IMG/VR virus record: IMGVR_UViG_3300008108_000178
Location: 1-64,000 of that record
DNA: 64,000 bases
DNA from: a virus
Direction: 5' to 3' (one strand)
This document shows, in pieces, positions 41,501 to 51,604 of the stretch (positions within the stretch are counted from its first letter, which is position 1; each line of letters begins with the position of its first letter). A program made the position numbers and the translations under genes. The notes beneath the pieces are model-generated. The model ran no database searches. It had not been told where the DNA came from and saw nothing but the letters and a program-made list of their open reading frames with translations.

Positions 41501-42398
41501 TATTGATGCTAATACTTCTTTAGTTCTTCCAGTAGGAAATAGTAATGAAAGAGGTGCTCCAGTAAGAGGTTCTGTTAGATTTAACACAACAATTCTTCAA
41601 TATGAAGGATACGATGGTACTAACTGGTCTTCTTTAGGAGGAGTTCGTGATGTAGATGGAAATACTTATATTATACCAGAATTATCCCCTGGCTCTAATG
41701 AAAATATTTTATATTTCTATAATAATGGAAATAATACATTAAGAGTAACAGAAAACCAAATAGAATTAGATTCTATTGATACTATTAATTCAGTAGATTC
41801 AGATATATTAAATTTAAATGCTAAATTAATAACATTCGATAATTTATCTACTTCTATTGATAATAATGGATCTAGTACATTTATTACAACAACTAAAGAT
41901 AATCTTGATTTTGGATTATCAAGTGGTTTAACAAATGATCCATTACTTAGATTATCTGATACTGGTGATATTTACTACAATCTTGGTTTTGGTTCTGGAA
42001 TCTATAATGGTCTTAAAATATTAGATACAGATTTAAAACAATTTGAGTTAGCTGATTACAAACTTTCTACATCTAAAGTTATTTTAAATAGAGGAACTGT
42101 TAATTCAGGAAGTTCTGTTATATATAATCCAGCTGTACATGCTTCTGCTAAGGTTCAAGTTATTGCTCATAATACTACAACAGGTGATAAAGAATTTATA
42201 GAATATTCTGTAATTGATAAAGGATCTGATATATTCTTTACTGATTTTGGCAATGTTAAAACAGGAGCAGAATTAATTTCATGTATATTTGATTTTAATG
42301 CTAGCAATAATGTTCGTATAACATTTACGTTAGATACTACTATAACTGCTGGCAATTTAGTAGAGGTTACTGTTATTAGTAATATTATTAAGAGGTAA
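38586..42398 (+). CDS. Tail fibre/structural protein with cupredoxin-like motif, 1270 aa
   Basis: It overlaps the preceding gene by 14 nt. The N-terminus (MPAINVAKTDTFEIQRQKIN) is helical and the remainder is a beta-repeat protein. Residues about 445-590 contain a pattern like a type-1 copper cupredoxin: DNTYTFTYPSNHPLKFS (H463), then LYYYCSQHSDMSG (C582, H585, M588), split by an inserted loop. Two copies of a fibre module (GGVRDLDGNTYI near residue 800 and GGVRDVDGNTYI near 1018) lie further on. That module is familiar in cyanophage fibre proteins. It is probably part of a tail or whisker fibre; copper binding is inference. Confidence 0.7.
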   Translation: MPAINVAKTDTFEIQRQKINQIGNQIFSISQGGSDLSTGNLKLGDGLVDSPSLSFLSDGELGLFKASQETVGFVSASKKIFQYDSIGSYFFRDLLIQKKQINAVSIENEGKNYDPGSYTNIPALGGAGAGATLDITVSAYSGTTTPGSGYTYPSSGGGLGGGGVQQFTGIPLSGGNGTGAIANLTFSNGGFSETDITTFGTGYLVGNTLVLPSTKNNISVTIQQNQSSITVASTAGFFVGMVLTKVSGTPSLVAPNDLNGNPLPLVITGISGDTTIQTNGQGSADGNAVYNFSVPWGSGIGYNYVINKLGIITEVSINEIGNGYEEGNILTVNNLALTKPIPYTVATKQSILVTFTTTVPSSYFTVGNNYVFTQSGPTGDTNTTVTVIEKQVTGLNITDITVTVVGTSGSVSSGNTVGPYTVDTATQGNKYTIDFNDGNDAQLYPDFTLLKDNTYTFTYPSNHPLKFSIHPRGIWNTKNVGVLNVTTGSKVLNVANTTGILPGMIVEKDNSVTGELAAYAANTTVVSVTSNTVTISDFPTSAGEVTTIFKGALYNGTEVTYGNTTVTIRPSIDTPPTLYYYCSQHSDMSGGLGYEAVVTVSQINPKVFGSEAEFFVDAVDITDMFTANIEDGLVTTFNIQSTQVTSNILNATTGNITSVSANTSVTTPLLRNTSNLTLTSGDTSNIVLNTQSLKLGTALTITSSSGKIETLGEIKTSDKINVSDVLNITNADIKSLGTSDISLSPATNRVVKINANSALVIPSGNSSARPTILAENGAIRFNTTTQQYEGYSQSAASWSSLGGVRDLDGNTYILAEETIGANDNTLWFINDNNNTIKFTPVYQEFVSTKKVRSVNTSAPEYTEWNSNIPVTAGQYLKYRNNIYVVVSSGVTGTSGSEPTNTSGNNFPNGTCILAYFTTAVAPLTFEEISELRIAPTGGTPLSINGDLRLANNVISTDINDLLVRPNSGKKVTIDANTSLVLPVGNSNERGAPVRGSVRFNTTILQYEGYDGTNWSSLGGVRDVDGNTYIIPELSPGSNENILYFYNNGNNTLRVTENQIELDSIDTINSVDSDILNLNAKLITFDNLSTSIDNNGSSTFITTTKDNLDFGLSSGLTNDPLLRLSDTGDIYYNLGFGSGIYNGLKILDTDLKQFELADYKLSTSKVILNRGTVNSGSSVIYNPAVHASAKVQVIAHNTTTGDKEFIEYSVIDKGSDIFFTDFGNVKTGAELISCIFDFNASNNVRITFTLDTTITAGNLVEVTVISNIIKR

Positions 42399-42400
42399 AC

Positions 42401-42910
42401 ATGGCATCAAATTTAAAAACGTTAGATTCTGTAGGTGGATTTTCAGTAGATAATACTACTTTAATTAATGAAAAAAAAGATATCAAAAATGCTAATTCTT
42501 TAGAGGTTAAAAATTCTTTTTATCAAGATAGTTCAACTACATATTATATTTTACGTGGATTAAATACATCGACACTTTCTTTAGATGATGTCGGAAGTCA
42601 AATTATTCTTCCTTCAAACACTATTAATTTTATTACTGCAAGTATAGTTGCGGTTAATGCTACTGGAGGTGGTCATTTATCTTCAAAAATTGAAAGCGCC
42701 GTTTCTGTTGGATCTAATGGTAATGTACAAGAATTGTCATCAATGACTACTATTATTAAAGATAGTATTCCAGAAGGAGAGTCTTGGACAATACAACCTT
42801 TTGATTCTGGCTCTGCAAATAGATATAGTTACTCTACAGTTAGAGCAGGTACAACAGCAACTATTAAATGGGTTGTTTACGTCAAAGTAGTAAGTATAGC
42901 TTGGTCTTGA
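42401..42910 (+). CDS. Structural-region hypothetical protein, 169 aa
   Basis: A good AAGAGG ribosome-binding site precedes the ATG. The protein starts MASNLKTLDSVGGFSVDN and is beta-rich, with no membrane segment (ASIVAVNATGGGHLSSKIES; ATIKWVVYVKVVSIAWS). Similar proteins occur between fibre genes of cyanophages, so a minor fibre or attachment protein is likely. Confidence 0.65.
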   Translation: MASNLKTLDSVGGFSVDNTTLINEKKDIKNANSLEVKNSFYQDSSTTYYILRGLNTSTLSLDDVGSQIILPSNTINFITASIVAVNATGGGHLSSKIESAVSVGSNGNVQELSSMTTIIKDSIPEGESWTIQPFDSGSANRYSYSTVRAGTTATIKWVVYVKVVSIAWS

Positions 42911-42960
42911 TGCTAAATAGTTAAAGAAAATAAAATTTACGCCAGAGGCTCGATAGTAAG

Positions 42961-45900
42961 ATGAGTTTTCAGTTTAATTCCGATAGGGAACAAATTAGAG
43001 CTATTAATCCTTCTTTAATTGGTAGTAATGAATTAACAATTCGTTCTGGATCTGGATCAAACGAAAAAGAAATCCTGCGAGCACAACTAGATGCGAATAC
43101 GACACTCCCTAGAGTCGGCATCAATAGAACTGGTAATAGAATAGATAGAATTCAAGTAACTAATGGGGGTTCTGGATATACTTTACAGCCAACAGTTACT
43201 TTATCTGCCCCCCCTAATGGAGGAATACAAGCACTAGCTTCAGCAGTAATTAGTGATGGTAGTGTAGTAGCAGTTCTAATTGATAATATTGGAGGTGGTT
43301 ACGAAACAGCTCCTTCAGTAACTATTACTGGAGGTAATGGAAATGGAGCTACTGCAGTTGCTTATTTGGATACAGTAGATTTTGAGTTAGATATTAATGG
43401 TGCAATCAGAACATCGACCTCTATCATTTCCGATACTGCAAGAATTTTAAACCTAGATATTGATAATTTTGTTACTCCAGATGCTCAATTTAGAGCACCA
43501 AATTTAAAAACATATTTAAATAGTGGAGGAACTCCTTGGTCTAGTAATGTTATTATCCAAGAAGGTCAATATAGATACCACAATACTAATGTATACCAGG
43601 CATTAAATACAGGAACTACTGGAACTACTCCACCACAACATACCGATGGCATTGTATTAAATGGTGAAGTTAGATTTAAACATATTGGTATTAGAGCTAA
43701 TGATGTAAATCAACCTTATTTTAATGAAGGTGGTCAATCTGGAGTATTTCCTAGGTCAATAACTCCACAGTTTGGCGATAGATCCGACAAGATTGCTACT
43801 ACAGAATATGTTTTAAATCTAGCTACAAATGATGTTGGTGGTAGAGTTTATGTTTCTGAACAAATTGGTAGTGATTTAAATGATGGTCGTTCTGCTGTTA
43901 ATCCAGTTAGAACAATTAAAAAAGCGGCACAAATTGCATGGACAACTCCTGGTGTAAAAGAAACTATTATTGTTTCTGGCGGTGATTATGTAGAAGATAA
44001 CCCAATTTCACTTCCACCAGATGCTTCTGTTGTTGGTGATAACCTTCGTCTTGTTATCATCAGACCAAACAATCCAAGAAAACACATCTTTAAGTTTGGA
44101 GATAAGAACTATGTAACTGGTGTTACTTATAGAGATAAGATCGATTCTAATGGTGATCCAGTTGCTACTTGGGATTACGCTATGGTCTTTGATGACAAAC
44201 AGCGTATCGAAATTGATTACACAGCAAATGGAGATTTTGGAACTGATTTCCCCGTAGGTCATCAAATTTTTGGTCCAGAAAAATTCCGTTCAACATATCA
44301 AACAAATACTGGTTTATCACAATTAACATCAGGCCAAAGGGTTAAAGGTGTTAATACTGGTGCTATTGGTTTATTAACTGATGTAACTTTTAATAGAATC
44401 ACTGGTGCTGATGCTTATGTAAATGGATCTGTTGATTTTAGTATTATTAGTGGTAGTTTTAATGCTGGAGAAACATTTCAATATGGTGGTATTGGAGTAG
44501 TTCAATTTGCTCAAAATACTGCATACACATTAGGTCAACTTGTGTGGACTGGTGATAATGTATATACTATTACTGTTGCGGGTATTTCTGGTTCATCTGC
44601 ACCTTCACATACTTCAGGAGCAATTACAAATGGTAGTGCTGAATTCACTTTCCTAAGGGAAGCATATGAATTTATTTCGACAGATATTCGTTCCATTAGA
44701 GCAGAAGGAGAAGTAGTATTTACTGATTATGATATAACAACTGCTTTACCTATCGTAAGAATTGATTTTTCAAAACAAGGCGATCCATCCGTAGCCACTG
44801 GCGGTTTTGGTGACTATGGAACTCCAGAAGATCTTGGTGGTATTGTTTTCTACACTAATGCTCTTGTTGGTAGACAAAATACTCATAATTTTAAAGAAGG
44901 TCAAGAAATTTTAATTTCTAATCTTCCAACATCATCTCCTGATCTTTCTTTCTTAAATGGCAAGCAAAGAATTTACAAAGTTTTAGAAGATGCAGATGGA
45001 AGAACTAGAAGATTTGTTATTCCAAAAAAGACTACAGTAACTATAGATTCAAATTTTGATCCTGGTCAATTTGCTAGTGTAAGATCATATTCCAGATCAG
45101 TAACTCTTTCATTACTAAACTCCCCAAATAAGTTTCCTGTAGCAACTCCAGTAGCTAGAAGATATCAGGATGCTTGCTTGCAAATCAGAAACAATATTGA
45201 TTTTATTGCTGATGAAGTTGTAAGAAAAATCAATGATCAATTTAAACAAGAATATTTTAGTGTTTATGGTATTAGTGGGGTAGAGTTTAAAATTTATCTT
45301 GGACCATCGAGATTTATCCACACTTATGTAAGTGGAGGTACAGTAAGATTCAATAATACTAATTATAATATTACAAATTTTGTTTATGATAATGTGGTAA
45401 CTGGAGAGGCTACTATCACAACATCTATTCCAGTTGCTTCATTAACAGAAGATAGTATAGTAAAACTTTCTGGAATTGTTGTAGAATGTGATATTGATGG
45501 CGTTACAACACAAAAAGTATACCCAAGTTTTAATATTCCAGTTAGTGATTCCAAGTGCCGTAGAGATATTGGTCACTTCTTAAATGCTGTTTGTAGAGAT
45601 TTAGAATTTGGTAGTAATTATAATATTATTAATGCAGCCAAAAAATATATCTCTGCTGGCCAAATTGACCTTGTAGATTATGAAATTACTCAAACAATTC
45701 GTGCTATTGAGTATGCCAGAGAATTAGCAATTTATGCAATGAGGAAGTGGAGGACTGGTAATGGTACTCCATCAGATCCAGTTTATGTTCCTCAGTATTC
45801 TTCTTTACAAAGATACACAGACCCAACCGTAATTGATGATATTTCTTCTCCTGCTTGTGCCAACGTAGCATCAGCTATCAACACTTTATCGTATCTATTT

Positions 45901-48900
45901 GTAGATGTATTAGCAAACGGTGCTTCTGGCACTTCATTAGATGCTGCTTATCTTATTGCTAGAAATAGAGATTTTATTGCTGATGAAGCATACGGAAAAA
46001 CTAAAGCACTATATCCATCATTGAATCTTTCAAATATCAATGAAAGAAAGTGCCGTAGAGATATTAATTTTATTATTAGTGGATTAATAAGAGACATAAT
46101 TCTTGGTGGTAATGCTGGTATTGTAACTGCTGTAGAATCATATTTTAGTGGTTCTGTATTAACTGGCATTCCCGAGGCACAAAGAGATGAAACTATCTAT
46201 GCTTTCAATCAAGTAAGAGATCTTTGTATCCTTGCTATGAGAAATTGGAAGACTGGAACTAATGGCACTGGATCTGTTTATACTCCATTGCATACACCAA
46301 TTCCATTATTTACAGATAATACAATTTTAATTGATCCAAATGTAAATAAATGCGCCACTATAGTTTCAAATATCACAACATCATTTGCGTTGCTTGAAGA
46401 TATTTTAGATGGAACTATTTCTCCTGGAGCAACAACAAAAACATTTGGTACATTATTTGATACTGTAAATATCGTAACTTACCCAGATAGCGTAATTTAT
46501 GATGCAGATGGAGTTGTTTATACTCCACGTTCTGACTATGATGACTATCCAATTATTGAAGCGTCTCCATACACACAGAACGCATCTGTAATTTCATTCC
46601 TTGGTGGCGGTGGTGCTCTTATTGATGGTTCCAAAGTCAAGCAACCAAACTGTCCTTTCCCTGGTCTAGAACTTGATGGTTCTGCAACCTTCCCGAATCA
46701 GGGTAAATCGATGGTTGCCGCTGCATTCACTATCGTATCTTTTGGTGGTACTGGTTATAAAATTATCAACGATGGTTATGTTCAGCTTGTTTCTGTATTC
46801 GTTATCTTCTGTGCTGATGGTGTTCTTGCAGAATCTGGTGGATATGCTTCAATTACTAACTCAGCTACAAACTTTGGTATCTTTGCGTTAAGAGCAAGAG
46901 GATACAATGATTTTGCTTACTCATTTGACGTTGGCACTATTACTAACGTGTCATCAACACCAACTGGAAGAACAATATTTACTGTTGATGGTCTTGGAAG
47001 AGAGCCACTTGAGCATTATGTTGTAAAAATTGATGGTTATGAAAATGTAAATCCAGATATTGAATACTTTATTGATACTGTTGGTGCAGTTACTGTTGGT
47101 CCTCCTTTCTCTGCTCAAATTACCATTGAGTCTGGATCTGGAGGAGGAGCAGAATTTAAGTCAATTTCTACTGGCCAAGCTGTATCATCTTCTACATTAA
47201 CTGGGAAAACAATTAGATTACATAGACCATCTATTGTTAACTCTTCCTCACATACTTGGGAATTTGCTGGTTCTGGTACAAATTATAATGCTCTACCAGA
47301 AAATGGTGGTGTTAAAATTGAAGCATACGAACAAGTATCTCAAGACTACGGGCGTGTTTATGTTTCTGGTACTGATGAACTTGGTGACTTCAAGGTTGGT
47401 ACATTTGCTCGTATTGAAAACAGAACTGGTAATATTACTTTCACTGGTACAGTTACCATTTCGGAAGTTGAATTCCTTAAGTTAAAAGGTGGCGACGTTG
47501 TTGTTACTGGTTTCGATGCTTCAAATACTCTTGGAGGTGCTAATTCAACTGACTCTAAACTACCAACTCAGAAGGCAGTTAGAGACTATATTACTAATAA
47601 CTTAGGCCCATACATCAACAAGCCATATTCAACAAATGCTGTTCCTAGAGCACTTGTTGAACTGACAGATTCTGGCAAGATTTCAATTGATCAGATTCCA
47701 CCACTAAGACCATTTAGTGTATTTACAGTTCCAGACCAAACATCTCGTCTTGCTATTGAAGGAGCACTTGCTGGTGATATTGCGATTCAGCAAGATACTT
47801 CAACTTCTTACATTCTCAATAATGATAATGGAAGTTTATTCGTATCATTTAATATAGATCCAACTTTACAATTTACTACTAATGATGTATTTACTGGTAG
47901 TATTTCTGGAGGAAAAATTCAGGCAACTGAATATAGACAGGGAGTTGTTTATCAAATTAATTTAACTGACCCAGGATCTGGATATACTACAACTCCAGTT
48001 ATAACTATTACTGGAGGAAATCCACAAGCAGGTGCTATTCAAGCAGCAGCTACTTGTACAATTGCTAATGGTCAAGTTGTTACTGTTAAAATAGTATCGT
48101 TTAATGGATTGATCGGCGGTAAAGGATACACAACTCCTCCAACTGTTACTTTCTCTGCTCCATCTGGTGCTGGCACACAAGCAACTGGTGTAGCATTAAT
48201 TGAAAGTAGATTATACGGAGATATCGTCAATAATATTAAAATGGGAGAGGCTGATACAATTCAGTCAAGTGATATTCCAGCAGAAACTATTGAAATCAAT
48301 AGAGTTGTAAATACCTCTGCTTCTAATAATAATAACTGGGTATCGCTTTCAACAAATCAAATTGCTGCTTCTGATATCACATCTGGGGTTATTGCTACTT
48401 CTAGACTTGCTAATAACTCAGATGCTGCAAACTCTTTCTCATTCTTGAGAGGTGACCAAGCATATGCTCCAGTAGTTCAATCAATTAAAGGAGCAGAGAA
48501 TAGATATTTTGCCAAATTATATTCACAAGCATCTAGTGGTTCTTCTCAATTATTATTTACAACAAATTCAAATACTTTAGTTGGTCATACAGTTGTAAAT
48601 AATCTTACTGGTATTCAAGCAAATACTAGTATCAATGGTGTTATAACTTCTGGTGGTATTACCACAGTATCATTAAACAATCCATTAACATCTACAATAG
48701 CAGCTGGAACTATTATTGAATTTGAAAGAGGTGCTTCACCACTTGTATTTGAATCTTCATTTACTCAAGGTGGATTTGTTGATAGTATTGTTATTGCTAG
48801 TGGTGGTTCTGGATTTACTAATGGTCAGTATTTTGATGTACCACTAACTGGTGGTTCTGGAACAGGTTTAAGATCTAATATTATTGTTTCTAATGGAATT

Positions 48901-51591
48901 GTAACAGAGCTTACTGTAACTAACTCTGGTGCTGGATATACTGCAGATTTTAATGTTTCTTCTGCTCCAGCAGAACTTGGTGGTGGATCTGGTTTAGTTT
49001 TAGCTGCAAAAGTCAGTACTGTAAACAGACAGTATGCTAATACCTCTCTCGATATTCAAAGAGTTACTGACCTCACAATTTCGGCAGATGAATTTGGTAC
49101 TATTGGTGTTGCTAGATTCAGAAAATCTCAGTTCCTAATCGGTCAATCAGGTAATGGTTCGGTTGTTTTAAAGACTGGAGCAGATAGTGGATTAGATGCT
49201 GACTTGTTAGATGGCGCTCAAGGTTCTTACTATCTTAATGCTTCTAACTTAAACGCTGGAACAGTATCAGTAGATAGACTTTCAGGTACTTACAATATTA
49301 GTATTTCTGGTCAGTCTGGTAATACAATCCGTGTTATCACAAATACTTCAAACCCAACTTCAAATCCATCTCCAAATGCATTCTCAACTGGTATTGTTGC
49401 AGATACAAGAAATAATGTTTCTAATGGATTATCTGATGGAGGAACCAAAAATTTAGTTCTTACATTAAGACCAGGAGGATCAGGATTTACTGTAGATGGT
49501 GGTGTTAAACAATTAGCATTTACTGATAATGATAATATGTGGTTACGTGGTTCTGGAACCAACGTAGATGCATTTGGTTCTTGGGCTAAAGTTTGGACTT
49601 CCTTAAATGATGGCCCTGGAACTGGACTAGATGCTGATAGATTAGACAATAGACAAGGAACATGGTATCAAAATGCACTTAATGTTAATTTTGGAACTTT
49701 AAGTGATAATAGATTACCATCATATCAATCTAGAAAAGATTTCCAAGATTCAATTAGAGTATTATCATTTACTGGTCAACCAAGATATAGAATTTTCATC
49801 CCAGATGAAATTCTAACATCAACTCCATTCCTTCCTGGTTTAACAGTTAACTTATATAATTCAAATGATCAAGGTACTGGTGTAATTTCTATTACTAATG
49901 TAGAAATTAATAATGATACAAATGATGTATTTAATAATTACACCATTATCACTGGTACTTTAACTACTGGTAATTTTGTAGGTGCTGTTACTATTGGTAC
50001 AGCAAGTAATAAAAAAGCATTTAGAGATTTTAGTATTGCTACTCTTGATGCAAATGCAGATGGTATACCAGACGGAACTTTTGTTGCTGCTGCTTTAGAA
50101 AGTGATGGAGGAACAGCTAATTTAAGACTTGGAAGAAAAGATGGACAAGCATCTTCTCCTGGATTATATTTTAACTCATCTCAATTAGCTGCATCTTACA
50201 ATGCTGCTATCGTTGCTACAGGTGGTAATGGATCAACTGGAAGCGGAACTCTTGATGTCAAAGTTTTAAATGCTGACGGATTTACTTTAAATGGAAATAC
50301 TATTTGGAATGCTGGTAATGTAACATTCAATAGTACTAATGTAGTATCAACTGCTGTTATTCGTGATGCTTCTGGTAATTTTGCTGCGGGAACAATCACA
50401 GCAAATCTAACTGGTGCTGCTTCTCAAAACGTACTTAAAGCTGGCGATACCATGACTGGTTCGCTAACTCTTACTGGTGCTGGAAGCAACTTCAGTGTAT
50501 CTGGAACTTCTGGATTTGTTGGTAATGTTACTATGAGTGGTAACTTAACAGTTGATACAAATACTTTATTTGTTGACTCCACTAATGATAGTGTTGGAAT
50601 TGGAACTATATCACAATCAAACCAATCAAAACTTCATGTACAAGGTAATCATGTCAGTGGTCATTCCATCATAAAAGTACAAAGGAATAATTCTGATGTA
50701 AGTTCAATTGGATTTTATTCACAGTCTTCTGTGAGAGATGCTTTAATATATTCCAACAATAGTGCTCAATTATTCCTAGAAACTGCTGGTGCTGGAGCTA
50801 GTATCCTTCTCGCTCCAAATGGATCTACACGTTTAACTCTTCTTGCTACAGGGGAAGTTGGAGTAAGTAGATCCCCAGCATCTGGATATGCTTTAGATGT
50901 ATCTGGTAAGGGTAGATTCTCTACATCTATGGAAATTCGTGATGCTTCTGATAATTCTGGAGCATCGATGTTATTCCTTGGTGCTAGTGGCTTTAGAAAT
51001 TTCAGAATTGGCAATCAACTCAATGCTAATGATGTATTTGAAATTACTCCATCTACTGCAAACGGAGGAACAACTTGGGGTACAACTCCAGCATTAGCAA
51101 TTCAAGGTGCGAATAATAGAGTTGCAATTAATACCTCAAACTTCTCTGGTACTGATACATCAGTAAGTCCAAATGTAACTAGAAATTATAATTTAAATAT
51201 CCAAGGTGATATCAATATCAATGGTAACGTATTCCAAAATAATGCAGCATTTGTAACTTCTAGATGGACACAAGCAACAAATCAACTAGATATCTATAGA
51301 TTATCTAAAGTTGGTATAAATAAAGCTAATCCAGATTATACATTACATGTTTCTGGAACTATAAATTTTGAAGGATCTTCTTTCACTTCACAAGCAAATA
51401 CAAGTGTTCTTTATGTAAATGGTGATAGACAATATATTGATACTTATGGGGTATTTAAAACAAATAGAAATACCGTAAATGAAGATATAACTATTCCTTC
51501 AAATACAAATGCTATGAGTGCTGGTCCTATCACTATAAATAGTGGAAGGATAATAACAATTGCATCAGGAGCCTCATGGTCTGTAGTTTAA
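42961..51591 (+). CDS. Giant beta-helical tail fibre protein, 2876 aa
   Basis: Layout by inspection: N-terminal glycine/tyrosine repeats (GSGYTLQPTVTL, GGGYETAPSVTI, residues about 65-135). A right-handed beta-helix/pectate-lyase-like start follows at about 295 (VYVSEQIGSDLNDGRSAVNP, then RTIKKAAQIAW and LPPDASVVGDNLR). Two tandem helical inserts at about 850-945 and 1000-1105 share CRRDI...RD...G, with ARNRDFIADEAYG in the second and NNIDFIADEVV in the first. The helix returns at about 1234-1327 (GGTGYKIINDGYVQLVSVFV). The C-terminal third has fibre repeats (DADLLDGAQGSYY, DADRLDNRQGTWY, VGINKANPDYTLHVSG). It ends in SGRIITIASGASWSVV, a closing motif shared by phage fibres. It is probably the main host-contacting fibre. 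Confidence 0.8.
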   Translation: MSFQFNSDREQIRAINPSLIGSNELTIRSGSGSNEKEILRAQLDANTTLPRVGINRTGNRIDRIQVTNGGSGYTLQPTVTLSAPPNGGIQALASAVISDGSVVAVLIDNIGGGYETAPSVTITGGNGNGATAVAYLDTVDFELDINGAIRTSTSIISDTARILNLDIDNFVTPDAQFRAPNLKTYLNSGGTPWSSNVIIQEGQYRYHNTNVYQALNTGTTGTTPPQHTDGIVLNGEVRFKHIGIRANDVNQPYFNEGGQSGVFPRSITPQFGDRSDKIATTEYVLNLATNDVGGRVYVSEQIGSDLNDGRSAVNPVRTIKKAAQIAWTTPGVKETIIVSGGDYVEDNPISLPPDASVVGDNLRLVIIRPNNPRKHIFKFGDKNYVTGVTYRDKIDSNGDPVATWDYAMVFDDKQRIEIDYTANGDFGTDFPVGHQIFGPEKFRSTYQTNTGLSQLTSGQRVKGVNTGAIGLLTDVTFNRITGADAYVNGSVDFSIISGSFNAGETFQYGGIGVVQFAQNTAYTLGQLVWTGDNVYTITVAGISGSSAPSHTSGAITNGSAEFTFLREAYEFISTDIRSIRAEGEVVFTDYDITTALPIVRIDFSKQGDPSVATGGFGDYGTPEDLGGIVFYTNALVGRQNTHNFKEGQEILISNLPTSSPDLSFLNGKQRIYKVLEDADGRTRRFVIPKKTTVTIDSNFDPGQFASVRSYSRSVTLSLLNSPNKFPVATPVARRYQDACLQIRNNIDFIADEVVRKINDQFKQEYFSVYGISGVEFKIYLGPSRFIHTYVSGGTVRFNNTNYNITNFVYDNVVTGEATITTSIPVASLTEDSIVKLSGIVVECDIDGVTTQKVYPSFNIPVSDSKCRRDIGHFLNAVCRDLEFGSNYNIINAAKKYISAGQIDLVDYEITQTIRAIEYARELAIYAMRKWRTGNGTPSDPVYVPQYSSLQRYTDPTVIDDISSPACANVASAINTLSYLFVDVLANGASGTSLDAAYLIARNRDFIADEAYGKTKALYPSLNLSNINERKCRRDINFIISGLIRDIILGGNAGIVTAVESYFSGSVLTGIPEAQRDETIYAFNQVRDLCILAMRNWKTGTNGTGSVYTPLHTPIPLFTDNTILIDPNVNKCATIVSNITTSFALLEDILDGTISPGATTKTFGTLFDTVNIVTYPDSVIYDADGVVYTPRSDYDDYPIIEASPYTQNASVISFLGGGGALIDGSKVKQPNCPFPGLELDGSATFPNQGKSMVAAAFTIVSFGGTGYKIINDGYVQLVSVFVIFCADGVLAESGGYASITNSATNFGIFALRARGYNDFAYSFDVGTITNVSSTPTGRTIFTVDGLGREPLEHYVVKIDGYENVNPDIEYFIDTVGAVTVGPPFSAQITIESGSGGGAEFKSISTGQAVSSSTLTGKTIRLHRPSIVNSSSHTWEFAGSGTNYNALPENGGVKIEAYEQVSQDYGRVYVSGTDELGDFKVGTFARIENRTGNITFTGTVTISEVEFLKLKGGDVVVTGFDASNTLGGANSTDSKLPTQKAVRDYITNNLGPYINKPYSTNAVPRALVELTDSGKISIDQIPPLRPFSVFTVPDQTSRLAIEGALAGDIAIQQDTSTSYILNNDNGSLFVSFNIDPTLQFTTNDVFTGSISGGKIQATEYRQGVVYQINLTDPGSGYTTTPVITITGGNPQAGAIQAAATCTIANGQVVTVKIVSFNGLIGGKGYTTPPTVTFSAPSGAGTQATGVALIESRLYGDIVNNIKMGEADTIQSSDIPAETIEINRVVNTSASNNNNWVSLSTNQIAASDITSGVIATSRLANNSDAANSFSFLRGDQAYAPVVQSIKGAENRYFAKLYSQASSGSSQLLFTTNSNTLVGHTVVNNLTGIQANTSINGVITSGGITTVSLNNPLTSTIAAGTIIEFERGASPLVFESSFTQGGFVDSIVIASGGSGFTNGQYFDVPLTGGSGTGLRSNIIVSNGIVTELTVTNSGAGYTADFNVSSAPAELGGGSGLVLAAKVSTVNRQYANTSLDIQRVTDLTISADEFGTIGVARFRKSQFLIGQSGNGSVVLKTGADSGLDADLLDGAQGSYYLNASNLNAGTVSVDRLSGTYNISISGQSGNTIRVITNTSNPTSNPSPNAFSTGIVADTRNNVSNGLSDGGTKNLVLTLRPGGSGFTVDGGVKQLAFTDNDNMWLRGSGTNVDAFGSWAKVWTSLNDGPGTGLDADRLDNRQGTWYQNALNVNFGTLSDNRLPSYQSRKDFQDSIRVLSFTGQPRYRIFIPDEILTSTPFLPGLTVNLYNSNDQGTGVISITNVEINNDTNDVFNNYTIITGTLTTGNFVGAVTIGTASNKKAFRDFSIATLDANADGIPDGTFVAAALESDGGTANLRLGRKDGQASSPGLYFNSSQLAASYNAAIVATGGNGSTGSGTLDVKVLNADGFTLNGNTIWNAGNVTFNSTNVVSTAVIRDASGNFAAGTITANLTGAASQNVLKAGDTMTGSLTLTGAGSNFSVSGTSGFVGNVTMSGNLTVDTNTLFVDSTNDSVGIGTISQSNQSKLHVQGNHVSGHSIIKVQRNNSDVSSIGFYSQSSVRDALIYSNNSAQLFLETAGAGASILLAPNGSTRLTLLATGEVGVSRSPASGYALDVSGKGRFSTSMEIRDASDNSGASMLFLGASGFRNFRIGNQLNANDVFEITPSTANGGTTWGTTPALAIQGANNRVAINTSNFSGTDTSVSPNVTRNYNLNIQGDININGNVFQNNAAFVTSRWTQATNQLDIYRLSKVGINKANPDYTLHVSGTINFEGSSFTSQANTSVLYVNGDRQYIDTYGVFKTNRNTVNEDITIPSNTNAMSAGPITINSGRIITIASGASWSVV

Positions 51592-51604
51592 TTTATATAG
51601 AAAA

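Noticed and set aside
41231-41587. Minus-strand frame of 118 codons within the 1270-aa fibre gene
   Set aside because: It is antisense to a repeat-rich beta module; the frame arises from the biased codon use of the + strand.
46673-46891. Alternate-frame 72-codon frame inside the giant fibre gene
   Set aside because: Leucine/valine-rich composition reflects the shifted reading of the glycine/serine-rich frame.
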